Shown: positions 28,737-36,855 of the stretch, piece by piece
How the letters are laid out: each line of letters starts with the position of its first letter
Numbering within the stretch: the stretch's first letter is position 1
From: RUG14199 sp964629225
GTDB taxonomy: Bacteria > Bacillota > Clostridia > Oscillospirales > CAG-272
NCBI GenBank assembly: GCA_964629225.1
Contig: CAZVQC010000008.1
Coordinates: 1-64,000 of the forward strand
Length of the DNA stretch: 64,000 bases
Direction of reading: 5' to 3'
Position numbers and translations under genes: made by a program
The notes under the pieces: model-generated
The model's input: only the letters and a program-made list of their open reading frames with translations
Databases searched by the model: none
Told to the model about the DNA's origin: nothing

Positions 28737-29312
28737 ATGAAGACTATCAAAGACAAGCAGATACTCGTCGCCGCCGACGTTGCCGGAGCGGCACTTAAGA
28801 ATTCCATCGTAGCTCACCTCAAAGAAAAGGGCTGGACGGTCACCGATGTGGGAGTCAAGGACGAGAACGAGGAGCATCCCGAAATGTTCCACCGTATCGG
28901 CATCAAGGTAGGTTCCATGATAGCCGAGAGGGAGTTTGAACGCGCTCTCATCTTCTGCGGCACCGGAATGGGCATCCACATTGCGGCAAGCAAATGCCCC
29001 CATGTTCATGCGGCAGTAGTCGAAAGCCCCCATGCGGCGCTCAGAGCCATCACCGGTAATAACTGCAACGTCCTCGCAATGGGCGGTCATTACATCGGTC
29101 ACAACCTGGGTATCGAGATCGCTGACCTCTTCCTTGAGAACAACATGGGAGACGGCTACGAGTGGTGGCCGAACTTCTACGAGTTCCACAAACTGGCATA
29201 TGACGAGCTTGAGGCCTTCGATTACGAAGAATACAAAAAGAACGGCTTCAAGATGAAGATCTTGGGTGAGGTAGAACTTGAGGGGACTGCGAAGCCTTCC
29301 GACGTGAAATAA
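28737..29312 (+). CDS. RpiB/LacAB-family sugar-phosphate isomerase
   Basis: 191 residues, longer than the usual ~145-150 of RpiB because of a C-terminal extension. The catalytic loop FCGTGMGIHIAASKCPHVHAAV matches CGTGxGxxIAANK..G.RAA, with the cysteine base present. ITGNNCNVLAMGGHYIG matches the NDANVLxLGxR region. It isomerises an aldose/ketose phosphate (ribose-5-phosphate or a related sugar). The CPH..H changes suggest a substrate other than ribose-5-phosphate. Monocistronic, with its own promoter and terminator. Confidence 0.88.
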   Translation: MKTIKDKQILVAADVAGAALKNSIVAHLKEKGWTVTDVGVKDENEEHPEMFHRIGIKVGSMIAEREFERALIFCGTGMGIHIAASKCPHVHAAVVESPHAALRAITGNNCNVLAMGGHYIGHNLGIEIADLFLENNMGDGYEWWPNFYEFHKLAYDELEAFDYEEYKKNGFKMKILGEVELEGTAKPSDVK

Positions 29313-29322
29313 GATACCGAAA

Positions 29323-29344
29323 AATGCGGGCTTTCGCCCGCATT
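29323..29344 (+). terminator. Terminator of the RpiB-like gene
   Basis: A 9-bp stem (29323-29331 with 29336-29344), 4-nt loop and six T, 10 bp after the stop codon. Confidence 0.9.
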
Positions 29345-29415
29345 TTTTCTTATTTCTTTTCGTCTTTCAGAGAGGCCATATAACGCCGTTTTTGGCCCGA
29401 TATCGCTTTGAGAAG

Positions 29416-30377
29416 CTATTCTGTCCCGTGGTGAAGTATCATCGCAAAAACAAGCGTTAAAAACAGTGAGAGAGGCACGAATACGAGAGGCTCTCCCGTC
29501 ACCGGAAGGAAGATATCCGGACGAAGCTTTCCGAGACGCATCATCATAAGCTGATATTTCTCTTGGATAAGATAGTACTCGGCGGAATAGATGCCGAGTC
29601 TTGAAAGGGTCCTCGGCAAAATAGCACCTTTTCTCTTTGCAAGAAAAGGAGCCAACGCAAGGGCAAAGAGCACTCCCGCGGCACCGTTTAGAAGCCGTCC
29701 TACTATCGGCGTCTCCCAAACAAAGTACAAAACGACGGATAAAAGCAAGTAGGATGCCGCCGCAACGCCCATGGAAGGCATTCGCCTGTCGGCTGCCACG
29801 TATTTCCCGATCCAAGTCCCGAAAAAGAAGACCGGCACTCTGAGAAGAGCTATCTCAACGCGAGAAAACACAGTCGGGAAAACAAAGTAAAGAAGCACCG
29901 AGATTCCCGCAGTCAGCACCGCTGCCGCAAGTACGGCGCGTACTCCCCACCTTTTCACCGCCTTGAAAATGAGAGGGAAGAAAAGATAGAACAGCACAAG
30001 CAGAGAAAAATACCAAAACGTTCTGTCTCCGGTCACCCAAAGGTCAACGAGAAACAGTTTCATCAAAAAGTCAAAAACTCCGTCCGCCGTAAAAACGGCA
30101 CAGACGAGAAGTATCGGCAAAAGAGGGGGCAGAAGCCGAAGAAGCCGCTTTTGCCAAAAGGAAAATACGTTTCCGTTTTTGGAAAAAGAAAACCAAAGCC
30201 CCATACCGGACAAAAGCAAAAAAAATCCACAGCTCCGCTTCCGAAAAACCGAAGAAACAGAAGAAATGATCCCTCCGCCGGTTCATACGGTGCATGAACT
30301 ATCGCAATTATCAAAGTGGCAAGGCCAAAAAAACGCCCCTTGCTTTGCTGAGGCAAAAAAGCCCACCGTGTCCACAC
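29416..30377 (-). pseudogene. Membrane acyltransferase (acyltransferase-3 type), frame-shifted at a poly-A tract
   Basis: The minus strand carries two adjoining frames that together make one protein of about 320 residues. The 5' part starts at a GTG (30377) behind GAGAGG and reads FGLATLIIAIVHAPYEPAEG, then FGSGAVDFF. The 3' part (to 29416) reads LLSGMGLWFSFSKNGN, FWQKRLLRLLPPLLP and eight more membrane helices. The join lies in a run of eight A (30218-30225 on the plus strand). Adding one base restores GAVDFFLLLSGMGLWFSF, a normal acyltransferase-3 opening. The gene is either a recent pseudogene, phase-variable at the tract, expressed by slippage, or carries a sequencing error. Substrate unknown (surface polysaccharide or lipid). 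Confidence 0.75.
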
Positions 30378-30438
30378 GATCCTCTCATTATTTCAAACCT
30401 TCATTTTCACCGACCGAAGTCGGCAGTCTCTTCAAAAA

Positions 30439-30461
30439 GAAGGCGGCGCAGGGCCGCCTTC
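30439..30461 (-). terminator. Terminator of the trpS-dehydrogenase operon
   Basis: AAGGCGGC and GCCGCCTT pair on the minus strand, followed by CTTTTTG; about 50 bp beyond the dehydrogenase stop. Confidence 0.78.
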
Positions 30462-30506
30462 ACTATGTTACAGTATCAAAGTCGCCTGTTTGAAGCGCAA
30501 GCTCTC

Positions 30507-31778
30507 TCATTCATTCGCTTCCTTGAGAAGGCGAGCCTCAGCCTCCTTGCACCAGAGACCGTTGGATCTCGAGCAGATCTCGGAAAGATCCGCGAAGAGC
30601 TCAGCGTGGTCCGGATACTTCTTTGCCGCCTCGGCAAAATCGGATATCGCAGTAAGAGGCAGTGTTATGTGCGTGTAGATGAGTTTCTTTCCGCCGGGGA
30701 TATTCGGCAGATCGAGAGTTGTCTCGGCATCTGCATTAAGTCCGCCGATATGGGTGATCATTCCGGCAGGTCTTATGGCCCCCTTTTCCATCAGCGCAAG
30801 AGACTCCTTCATATCGTCCGTATTGCCGCCGCTGGTGCCAACGATGTGAGTGGCGCCGTAGTGGACGTTGTAGAAGTTGAACATTGCGGAAAATGCCGGG
30901 TTGGTGGGGCCTGCAAAAAAGTTGAGGCATCCGTCACGGGAGAGGATGGCATCCGCCATCTCCACCACCGACCTTACGGGAGCAAAGGCGAAGACGTCAT
31001 TGAATCCGACACCGCCCGTCAAGTCTCGCACGTACTTCACCGGGTCGTCAAGTTTTCCTGTGTTCAGATAGATAAGCTCGGTTCCGTGAGCCCTTGCATC
31101 CTCCACCGTAACAAGGGATGCCGCTCTCTCAAGTCTCGCATCGTCAAGATCGGTGACGACAAGGAGCTTCGGTGCTCTGCCGCTGTGGATAGCATAGTCC
31201 ACCGCACCCAGTCCCATGGGACCCGCACCTGCAAGTATCGCCATATTTCCGCCTTCCACCGTCCCCATATCGTGGACGTAGGTGCCGGGTTTGATGTGAT
31301 AATTCGCATGGAATCCGCCGACGATGCAGCTCATGGGCTCGGACAGACTTCCCCAAAAGAATGCATCTCCGTTGTAATGAAGGAGGCATCCGCACTCCAT
31401 TACCTCATTCGGAATGATGACGTAAGTGGCTCCGCCGCCGATATAACGGTAGGAATATCCGGGGGCGGCAAGAGATCCCTTGTAGTTGAGGGCGGGTTGG
31501 ATAGCAAAGCGATCTCCCGGCTTGAACTCATGCTGCCACTTTTCTCCCACTTCTATTATCTCGCCGCAGAATTCGTGACCCAATATGATCGGATCCTCCG
31601 CCACGTTATCGGGAACTCGCTTGTGATCCGCTCCCTGAAGAGCCGCCTTGTGGGAGGACATGCAGATGCTGTCACAGACCACCTTCGCCAGTATCTCGTC
31701 GCTTTTGATGTTGGGAAGTTCGAACTCCTCGGTACGGATGTCATTCTTACCGTACAGTCTCATTGCCTTGGTCTTCAT
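30507..31778 (-). CDS. Zinc-dependent alcohol dehydrogenase (sorbose-1-phosphate reductase-like)
   Basis: 423 residues, MDR superfamily. The catalytic zinc region reads VVCDSICMSSHKAALQG and PIILGHEFCGEIIEVGEKW (GHEFCGE). The nucleotide-binding loop is MAILAGAGPMGLGAVDYAI. The structural-zinc cysteine cluster of classical ADHs is not obvious. Overall pattern and length resemble the L-sorbose-1-phosphate reductase group (SorE), which reduces a keto-sugar phosphate to a polyol phosphate with NAD(P)H, but the substrate is only a suggestion. It starts 10 bp behind trpS and shares its promoter, an unusual pairing. Confidence 0.8.
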   Translation of the reverse strand: MKTKAMRLYGKNDIRTEEFELPNIKSDEILAKVVCDSICMSSHKAALQGADHKRVPDNVAEDPIILGHEFCGEIIEVGEKWQHEFKPGDRFAIQPALNYKGSLAAPGYSYRYIGGGATYVIIPNEVMECGCLLHYNGDAFFWGSLSEPMSCIVGGFHANYHIKPGTYVHDMGTVEGGNMAILAGAGPMGLGAVDYAIHSGRAPKLLVVTDLDDARLERAASLVTVEDARAHGTELIYLNTGKLDDPVKYVRDLTGGVGFNDVFAFAPVRSVVEMADAILSRDGCLNFFAGPTNPAFSAMFNFYNVHYGATHIVGTSGGNTDDMKESLALMEKGAIRPAGMITHIGGLNADAETTLDLPNIPGGKKLIYTHITLPLTAISDFAEAAKKYPDHAELFADLSEICSRSNGLWCKEAEARLLKEANE

Positions 31779-31787
31779 TTTTCTACC

Positions 31788-32795
31788 TCACTTTTTTCCG
31801 ATGTCGGTAAAACCGACCTTTCTTCTCACCTTTGACATGGTGCGCATAGCCGCATAGGCGGCCTCAGAAGCGCCTTTTACCATGACGGACTCAAGATAGC
31901 CTTTGTCCTTCGAAAGTCTCGCAAATTCGCTTCTTACGGGCTCCAGAGCGTCTGCTACGGTCTCACCGACTGCAAGCTTGAAATCTCCGTATCCGCGACC
32001 TTCAAACTCCGCAGTTATCTCGCCGTCGGTCTTGCCGGTAAAAGCGGAGTAGACGGACATGAGGTTCTCAATGCCCTCCTTGCCCTCTCCTCTGCAGACC
32101 TCTCTTCCGGAATCGGTAACGGCTCTCTTGAATTTTCTTATGACGGTGTCGCGGTCGTCAAGGATCCTGATCACGGCATTCTCATTATCATCCGACTTGC
32201 TCATTTTCTTCGTGGGTTCCGCAAGTGACATCACCTTGGCACTGGTCTTCGAAATGAATCCCTCCGGCACCACGAATGTGTCTCCGTAGATACCGTTGAA
32301 CCGTCCGGCAATGTCACGGGCAAGCTCAAGGTGCTGCTTTTGATCCGCGCCGATCGGAACAAGTTCCGTCTGATAAAGCAGGATATCCGCCGCCATGAGA
32401 GACGGGTATGTGAAGAGACCGGCGTTGATATTGTCGGCATTCTTTGCGCTCTTATCCTTGAACTGAGTCATTCGGGACAGCTCGCCGAACATAGTGTAGC
32501 AGTCAAGTATCCAACCCAGCTCCGCATGAGCGGGCACGTGGCTCTGCACGAAGAGCACGTTTTCTTCCGGATCCAGTCCGCAAGCGATGTAGAGCGCCAG
32601 CGTGTCGTATGTACGGCGCCTCAGCTCCGCAGGATCCTGTCTCACCGTGATGGAATGAAGATCCACGACACAGTAATAACAGCGATACTCATCGGAGAAG
32701 GCGGAAAAATTCTTCATGGCACCGAGATAGTTTCCCAGCGTCAGTCTTCCGGTGGGCTGTACCCCGGAAAAAACGACCTTTTTATCCTTGAACAT
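31788..32795 (-). CDS. trpS: Tryptophanyl-tRNA synthetase
   Basis: 335 residues; the ATG at 32795 follows AGAGGTG. Class I motifs: GVQPTGRLTLGNYLGAM (HIGH-type, TLGN) and KKMSKSDDN (KMSKS). The tryptophan site has DLHSIT and TELVPIGADQKQHLELARDIAGRFN. Full length. No T-box is seen upstream, unlike valS. Confidence 0.97.
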   Translation of the reverse strand: MFKDKKVVFSGVQPTGRLTLGNYLGAMKNFSAFSDEYRCYYCVVDLHSITVRQDPAELRRRTYDTLALYIACGLDPEENVLFVQSHVPAHAELGWILDCYTMFGELSRMTQFKDKSAKNADNINAGLFTYPSLMAADILLYQTELVPIGADQKQHLELARDIAGRFNGIYGDTFVVPEGFISKTSAKVMSLAEPTKKMSKSDDNENAVIRILDDRDTVIRKFKRAVTDSGREVCRGEGKEGIENLMSVYSAFTGKTDGEITAEFEGRGYGDFKLAVGETVADALEPVRSEFARLSKDKGYLESVMVKGASEAAYAAMRTMSKVRRKVGFTDIGKK

Positions 32796-32831
32796 CAAAA
32801 CACCTCTTTAATTTCTGTCTGACAACATAAT

Positions 32832-32860
32832 ATTATATTACAAAAGCCACCGTCTGTCAA
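32832..32860 (-). promoter_or_regulatory. Promoter of trpS and the dehydrogenase
   Basis: On the minus strand TTGACA (32855-32860), 17-bp spacer, TATAAT (32832-32837): consensus except for no extended -10. It lies 37 bp before trpS. Confidence 0.85.
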
Positions 32861-33705
32861 TCTCTCAGACGATTCTTTTTCCCCACAGTCTCACCGCTTT
32901 TTACGGGAGTTTCAAGACCGAGGGCGGTCCTTTCAAAATATCTTTCTTCGATGAGCACCCGATCCTTCTCAAAAAGCAGGATAACGGTACTTCCTCCGAA
33001 CAGGAACGTCCCCTTTTCCTCTCCCTTCACGGCAACGTCGGTATCCCGATTCTCGATCCGTCCCACGAGGAGTGCTCCCACTTCCATTTGAAGGACTTCT
33101 CCGAAGCCGTCGGTCTCGATGAGGCAGTACTCTCTTGAATTTCTCGCAAAAACGGGAACAGTTTCAAGGGCAATGGGACGGACTGTGTGAAGTTCCCCCT
33201 TGATCTTCCTTTTTTCAACGATCCTTCCGTCCACGGGAAAAGAATATCTGTGATAATCATCAACGCAGAGGCGAAAAACGAGGCAGACACCGTCACGATA
33301 CCTTTCGGCAAGTGCCTTATTATCCAGAAGATCTCCGATTCGATACTCGCTCTGCTTCACCGGGACAACCGTATCCCGACTTATTTTGAAAGCACTGAGC
33401 TTCCCGTCGCAGGGAGAAGCCACATCCCGAATATCACCCGATACCGGACGTTTTCCCTCTTTTATTTTTCTTGAAAAGAAACGGTTGAATGTCCCATATG
33501 GCGCCCCCTCATAGTCGGAAAGGTCGATACCGTTCTTTTTTACGAAGGGTGCAATGAGAGGTCTTGAAAGCGGCGTTGAAAGAAATGCTCCCACGGTGAC
33601 GGATATCCCCCGTCGGCAAAGCACCTTAAGCAGGACTCTCCCGAAAAAGCTTCCGTAGAGGAATCTAAGAAGGGCTCCTTCTTTCTTTTCATCGGCCATT
33701 TTCAT
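32857..33705 (-). CDS. psd: Phosphatidylserine decarboxylase
   Basis: 282 residues. FNRFFSRKIKEGKRPV, VASPCDGKLSAF, DYHRYSFPVDGRI and the cleavage-site motif FLFGGSTVILLFEKD are present; the GGST serine becomes the pyruvoyl cofactor after self-cleavage. It makes phosphatidylethanolamine from phosphatidylserine at the membrane. Last of a four-gene phospholipid operon, overlapping pssA by 4 bp (ATGA). Confidence 0.95.
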   Translation of the reverse strand: MKMADEKKEGALLRFLYGSFFGRVLLKVLCRRGISVTVGAFLSTPLSRPLIAPFVKKNGIDLSDYEGAPYGTFNRFFSRKIKEGKRPVSGDIRDVASPCDGKLSAFKISRDTVVPVKQSEYRIGDLLDNKALAERYRDGVCLVFRLCVDDYHRYSFPVDGRIVEKRKIKGELHTVRPIALETVPVFARNSREYCLIETDGFGEVLQMEVGALLVGRIENRDTDVAVKGEEKGTFLFGGSTVILLFEKDRVLIEERYFERTALGLETPVKSGETVGKKNRLRD

Positions 33706-34394
33706 TTGAGCATCCTGCCGATGACGATGAAAAGAAACTCAACGAGTCCCGCAAGAACCATTATAATGATCCCTTTAAGACCCGGCTTTCTCACCTTGAA
33801 TTTCGAAATGAAAGCAAGGCCCGTGAGAACCACAGCGCCCAAGTAGATGGGGGCAATGTCGAAGGAGAAAACGTAATTCAGCACTATTATGAAGGGGAAT
33901 ATCAGCGCCGCCGACGTTACGGGAAGTCCCACATAGTACTTTCTCGTTCCCTCCTCGGTCTTCTGCCTCTCCTCCTCGGTCACGTTGAAATACGCAAGTC
34001 TTATCAGCGCCGCCAAAATATAGAGCACCAAAACTCCGAAAAGTGCCCCGTTGAGAAGTATCTTCCAAACGATACCTCCCTCGATCTGTTTCAAAGCACC
34101 TACGACCGATGAATAACGGATGAGTGCCGCACCGATGCAAGCGGGCAAAACACCAAAGGCTACGATATCGGAGAGGGAGTCGATCTGGATACCGAACTTC
34201 TCCTCAAGATCGTCTCTTCCTTTTTTAGTCCGTGCCACCTTACCGTCAAAGGCATCGCAAAGTCCGCAGAACAGAAGGAATATCGAACCTATGAACGGAT
34301 GTCCGGGGCCGCTTAAGGAGACCACGATACCCGTCCCTGCCGAAAGCAGAGAAAGGTAGGTCAAAATGACCGTGTAATTGTAGTATCCTATCAT
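33702..34394 (-). CDS. pssA: CDP-diacylglycerol-serine O-phosphatidyltransferase
   Basis: Start at 34394 (MIGYYNYTVILTY) follows GGAG. The 230-residue product has six to seven membrane helices. The CDP-alcohol phosphotransferase motif reads LCDAFDGKVARTKKGRDDLEEKFGIQIDSLSDIVAFG, containing the D-DG-AR-G-D-D residues (here DSLSD). It joins serine to CDP-diacylglycerol. The 3'-end and 5'-end overlaps with psd and the flippase-like gene point to one transcript. Confidence 0.94.
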   Translation of the reverse strand: MIGYYNYTVILTYLSLLSAGTGIVVSLSGPGHPFIGSIFLLFCGLCDAFDGKVARTKKGRDDLEEKFGIQIDSLSDIVAFGVLPACIGAALIRYSSVVGALKQIEGGIVWKILLNGALFGVLVLYILAALIRLAYFNVTEEERQKTEEGTRKYYVGLPVTSAALIFPFIIVLNYVFSFDIAPIYLGAVVLTGLAFISKFKVRKPGLKGIIIMVLAGLVEFLFIVIGRMLK

Positions 34395-35461
34395 TTCGCA
34401 TTTCTCCTTTTTTGCAATCTGTATTTGACTATCACGGAGATACCGCAGAGAATAACGCACACATAGAACGACAGCGCCCGACTGACGATCTCAAGAGACG
34501 CCCTGTCCGGGTCGCTTGCAAGGGTGACCGCCTCAAATCCCCTCAGCATCAAATAATCCGTGATGCCGACGGCGCCCGGGATCGGGACGAAGTTCGATCC
34601 GATCACGGAAAAACTCTGCATGGCAAAGACGTTCGCCGCATTTCCGATACTGCCGCCAAGGGCAAGGTAAGTGAACATGGCGACCGCAATGACACTTCCA
34701 CGCTGAAGCAGATTCCACACAAAGACCATGAAGGTCTCTTTTTTTCTTTTTTTCATTATCCGAGCAGAGGCGGAATACTCCTTCATGGTGTTCCGCATCT
34801 TTTCCGTTTTACCCACAGGGTCTTTTACGAGTCTCAGCTTCGCTCCGACTTCTATCGCCCCAAGAACTATCTTCTCAAGCAGCACTTCGTTTTTCACAAG
34901 CAGTGCAAAAAACAAAACAAGAAAGCACTGTGCCGCAAATCCGACTGCGATGAAGACCTTGGAAACGGTGTCGTATTTTAAGAAGATATCGAAGCGGGTG
35001 ATGAAACTGACCGTTCCGATCACCACGATGGACAGCGTGTACATAGTCAAATTGGTGAGAAGTGAAATGGTGGTATCCGTTCCTGCAATACCATCCTTCA
35101 TCATAAAGTAGGCGCAGGCAGGCTGACCGCCGGTGGCTGACGGAGTGATGGCTGAAAAATAGATATCGCTTCCGGAGTAGAAGCATCCGTCCAAAAGCCC
35201 CTTTTTTTGACCTACTGCCTTCAGCGACGTAAGAATGCCCAGTCCCTCAAAGAAGATGAATCCGAGCGCGGCAAGCACTGCGACGGCAAACCACATTTTA
35301 TTTGAGTTTTCCACAAGGGAAATGAAGATGTCGAAAGAGAAGGACTCACTCTGCTTTGCCACCGTCCACACGCTGACGGCGGCGATGATGACGAGCACTG
35401 CCACCCAAAGTCCCTTTTTCTTTCCCGGCACTCCGTTTGTGCCGCTGTCATTTTTTCTCAT
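34391..35461 (-). CDS. UPF0104/lysylphosphatidylglycerol-synthase-type membrane protein
   Basis: Start at 35461 (MRKNDSGTNGVPGKKK) is supported by AAAGGTG; 356 residues. About eight helices, with SAITPSATGGQPACAYFMMKDG and FVPIPGAVGITDYLMLRGFE, which are the conserved stretches of the flippase-like LPG_synthase_TM family. The soluble aminoacyl-transfer domain of MprF is absent, so lipid aminoacylation is not expected; a lipid-flipping role in the phospholipid operon is more likely. Confidence 0.85.
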   Translation of the reverse strand: MRKNDSGTNGVPGKKKGLWVAVLVIIAAVSVWTVAKQSESFSFDIFISLVENSNKMWFAVAVLAALGFIFFEGLGILTSLKAVGQKKGLLDGCFYSGSDIYFSAITPSATGGQPACAYFMMKDGIAGTDTTISLLTNLTMYTLSIVVIGTVSFITRFDIFLKYDTVSKVFIAVGFAAQCFLVLFFALLVKNEVLLEKIVLGAIEVGAKLRLVKDPVGKTEKMRNTMKEYSASARIMKKRKKETFMVFVWNLLQRGSVIAVAMFTYLALGGSIGNAANVFAMQSFSVIGSNFVPIPGAVGITDYLMLRGFEAVTLASDPDRASLEIVSRALSFYVCVILCGISVIVKYRLQKRRNAK

Positions 35462-36131
35462 ATGAAAGCACCTTTGATACTGTGATGTCGTTGATCTTTG
35501 AAAACACCCTGTAGCCCTTCGTTTTAGACGTGACAAGAATAGACGCTTCCGCAACAGCCACACCCGCTATGATATCCACCGCAACGTGTTGCTTTACGAG
35601 CACCGTAGAAGCGAAGACACCGAGGGTGAGCGCAAGGTGAAGCACCTGCCAAAAGCCAAATTTGCCGCTTCTTTTCAGAGAATACCTGAAGCATATCCAG
35701 CTTTCAAGGCAATGTATCGACGGGAACAGGTTGTCCGGACTGTCCACGCTGTAGATGAAACGGACGAGTGCGGAAAAGAAGTCCCCGCCCGTCACCTCAG
35801 GCCTCATCATTGTGGTGGGCAAAACGAGGAAGAATGCGGCAGCTATCACCTTGGACACGGTCATGGTAAAAAAGAAACTGTTTGCACGGTCCTCCATGTC
35901 CCTTGCCGCCGCAAGAAAGGAAAGACCCCACTGGAGATACGCCGCAAAATAAAACAGGATAAAGACCGGAAGAAAAGGTATCTCGGCATCGATTCCGATG
36001 GCGAGGTCATGATGAACTGCCGAAGAGGTAAAAACCCTCGTCAGGTAGAACGCCAAAAGATTGATCACCACTTCCGTAGCAAGGGGTATCCTTGCCCGAA
36101 CGGGGATCAGTCTGTCAAGAAAGCGCTTCAT
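35448..36131 (-). CDS. PAP2-superfamily membrane phosphatase
   Basis: 227 residues with five to six helices. The PAP2 motifs LFPSIHCLESWICFRYSLKR (PSxH) and KQHVAVDIIAGVAVAE (xxxHxxxD) are present; the first motif (KxxxxxxRP) appears only as a degenerate PTTMMRPEV. Expected to remove phosphate from a lipid phosphate such as phosphatidic acid or a prenyl phosphate. First gene of the phosphatidylethanolamine operon; its end overlaps the next gene by 14 bp. Confidence 0.85.
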   Translation of the reverse strand: MKRFLDRLIPVRARIPLATEVVINLLAFYLTRVFTSSAVHHDLAIGIDAEIPFLPVFILFYFAAYLQWGLSFLAAARDMEDRANSFFFTMTVSKVIAAAFFLVLPTTMMRPEVTGGDFFSALVRFIYSVDSPDNLFPSIHCLESWICFRYSLKRSGKFGFWQVLHLALTLGVFASTVLVKQHVAVDIIAGVAVAEASILVTSKTKGYRVFSKINDITVSKVLSYEKK

Positions 36132-36187
36132 GATATCTCCTCCTTCCGACCGTCTGCAAAACGGAGATTGAAGATCGCCGTCTTGCT

Positions 36188-36216
36188 ATTGTACCACATT
36201 ACGCAAAATAAAACAA
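36188..36216 (-). promoter_or_regulatory. Promoter of the phospholipid operon
   Basis: On the minus strand TTGTTT (36211-36216), 17-bp spacer, TACAAT (36188-36193), 57 bp before the PAP2 gene. Confidence 0.6.
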
Positions 36217-36316
36217 GCCCCCGACATCGGGTAGCATTACAGGCTACATTTTACCGCAATTGAGAAAAAAACGCAACCCCCTTTTTTTAAGATACCATTA
36301 AAACGGAAAAAGTTTC

Positions 36317-36724
36317 TCATATGATCCCCCAGATGCGCCATATCTCCCGCCTTACCGCCTCCGCGTCCTCCTCGGTCGCAGTCACAGAGATGCAGGTGTC
36401 GCTCTTGGAGAAGGATCGGACTCCGTCAATACTCGCTATGGCGGCGGGTATGTCTCCCTTTCCGAACCCATCGGAAAAGACACTGAAAAGAACCCCGTCA
36501 AAGGCTTCCGCTCCGCCGAAACTGCTTTTACCGACGTCTATTCCCACCGTGCCCTCGAAAACCGCACCGACGGAAATTTCCTTCGACGTGTCAAAGCTCC
36601 AAAACACCAATGCGGAAAAGGGAAAAATCCCTTCAACGGCACTCTCAAGGCGTTCCCTGCGGTATTTCAAAACGGTGATCGGTCTTCTGATCCACACTGA
36701 CGTTATCCCGCCTTCAAGATCCAT
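36317..36724 (-). CDS. Hypothetical protein, possibly ACT-like
   Basis: 135 residues if started at the ATG at 36724 (MDLEGGITSVWIRRP), which has GGAG upstream. No family is recognised. The C-terminal part (GDIPAAIASIDGVRSFSKSDTCISVTATEEDAEAVRREIWRIWGII) has the beta-alpha-beta rhythm of ACT-type regulatory domains, which would suit its place behind homoserine dehydrogenase, but this is weak. A terminator hairpin separates it from hom, so it may be expressed only by read-through. Confidence 0.5.
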   Translation of the reverse strand: MDLEGGITSVWIRRPITVLKYRRERLESAVEGIFPFSALVFWSFDTSKEISVGAVFEGTVGIDVGKSSFGGAEAFDGVLFSVFSDGFGKGDIPAAIASIDGVRSFSKSDTCISVTATEEDAEAVRREIWRIWGII

Positions 36725-36762
36725 AACAACTCCGACAATTATCAAAGAATGACAGAAAAAAT

Positions 36763-36805
36763 CCGCAAATGAAACGGTGAGATGGGCTCTCTGTTTCATT
36801 TGCGG
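36763..36805 (-). terminator. Terminator after hom
   Basis: A perfect 13-bp stem (36763-36775 with 36793-36805) with a 17-nt loop; T runs follow on both strands. It lies about 50 bp beyond the hom stop. Confidence 0.85.
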
Positions 36806-36855
36806 TTTTTCACTGTTTCACTGTCATTATACGGAGATCCTCAAGTTCCGTTAAA

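Noticed and set aside
30294..31835. 513-codon open frame on the plus strand
   Set aside because: It is antisense to the dehydrogenase and the frame-shifted acyltransferase; the sequence looks like a reverse shadow of these genes.
36321..36752. Plus-strand frame opposite the small gene behind hom
   Set aside because: Serine/proline-rich shadow composition; the minus-strand frame has the better start signal.
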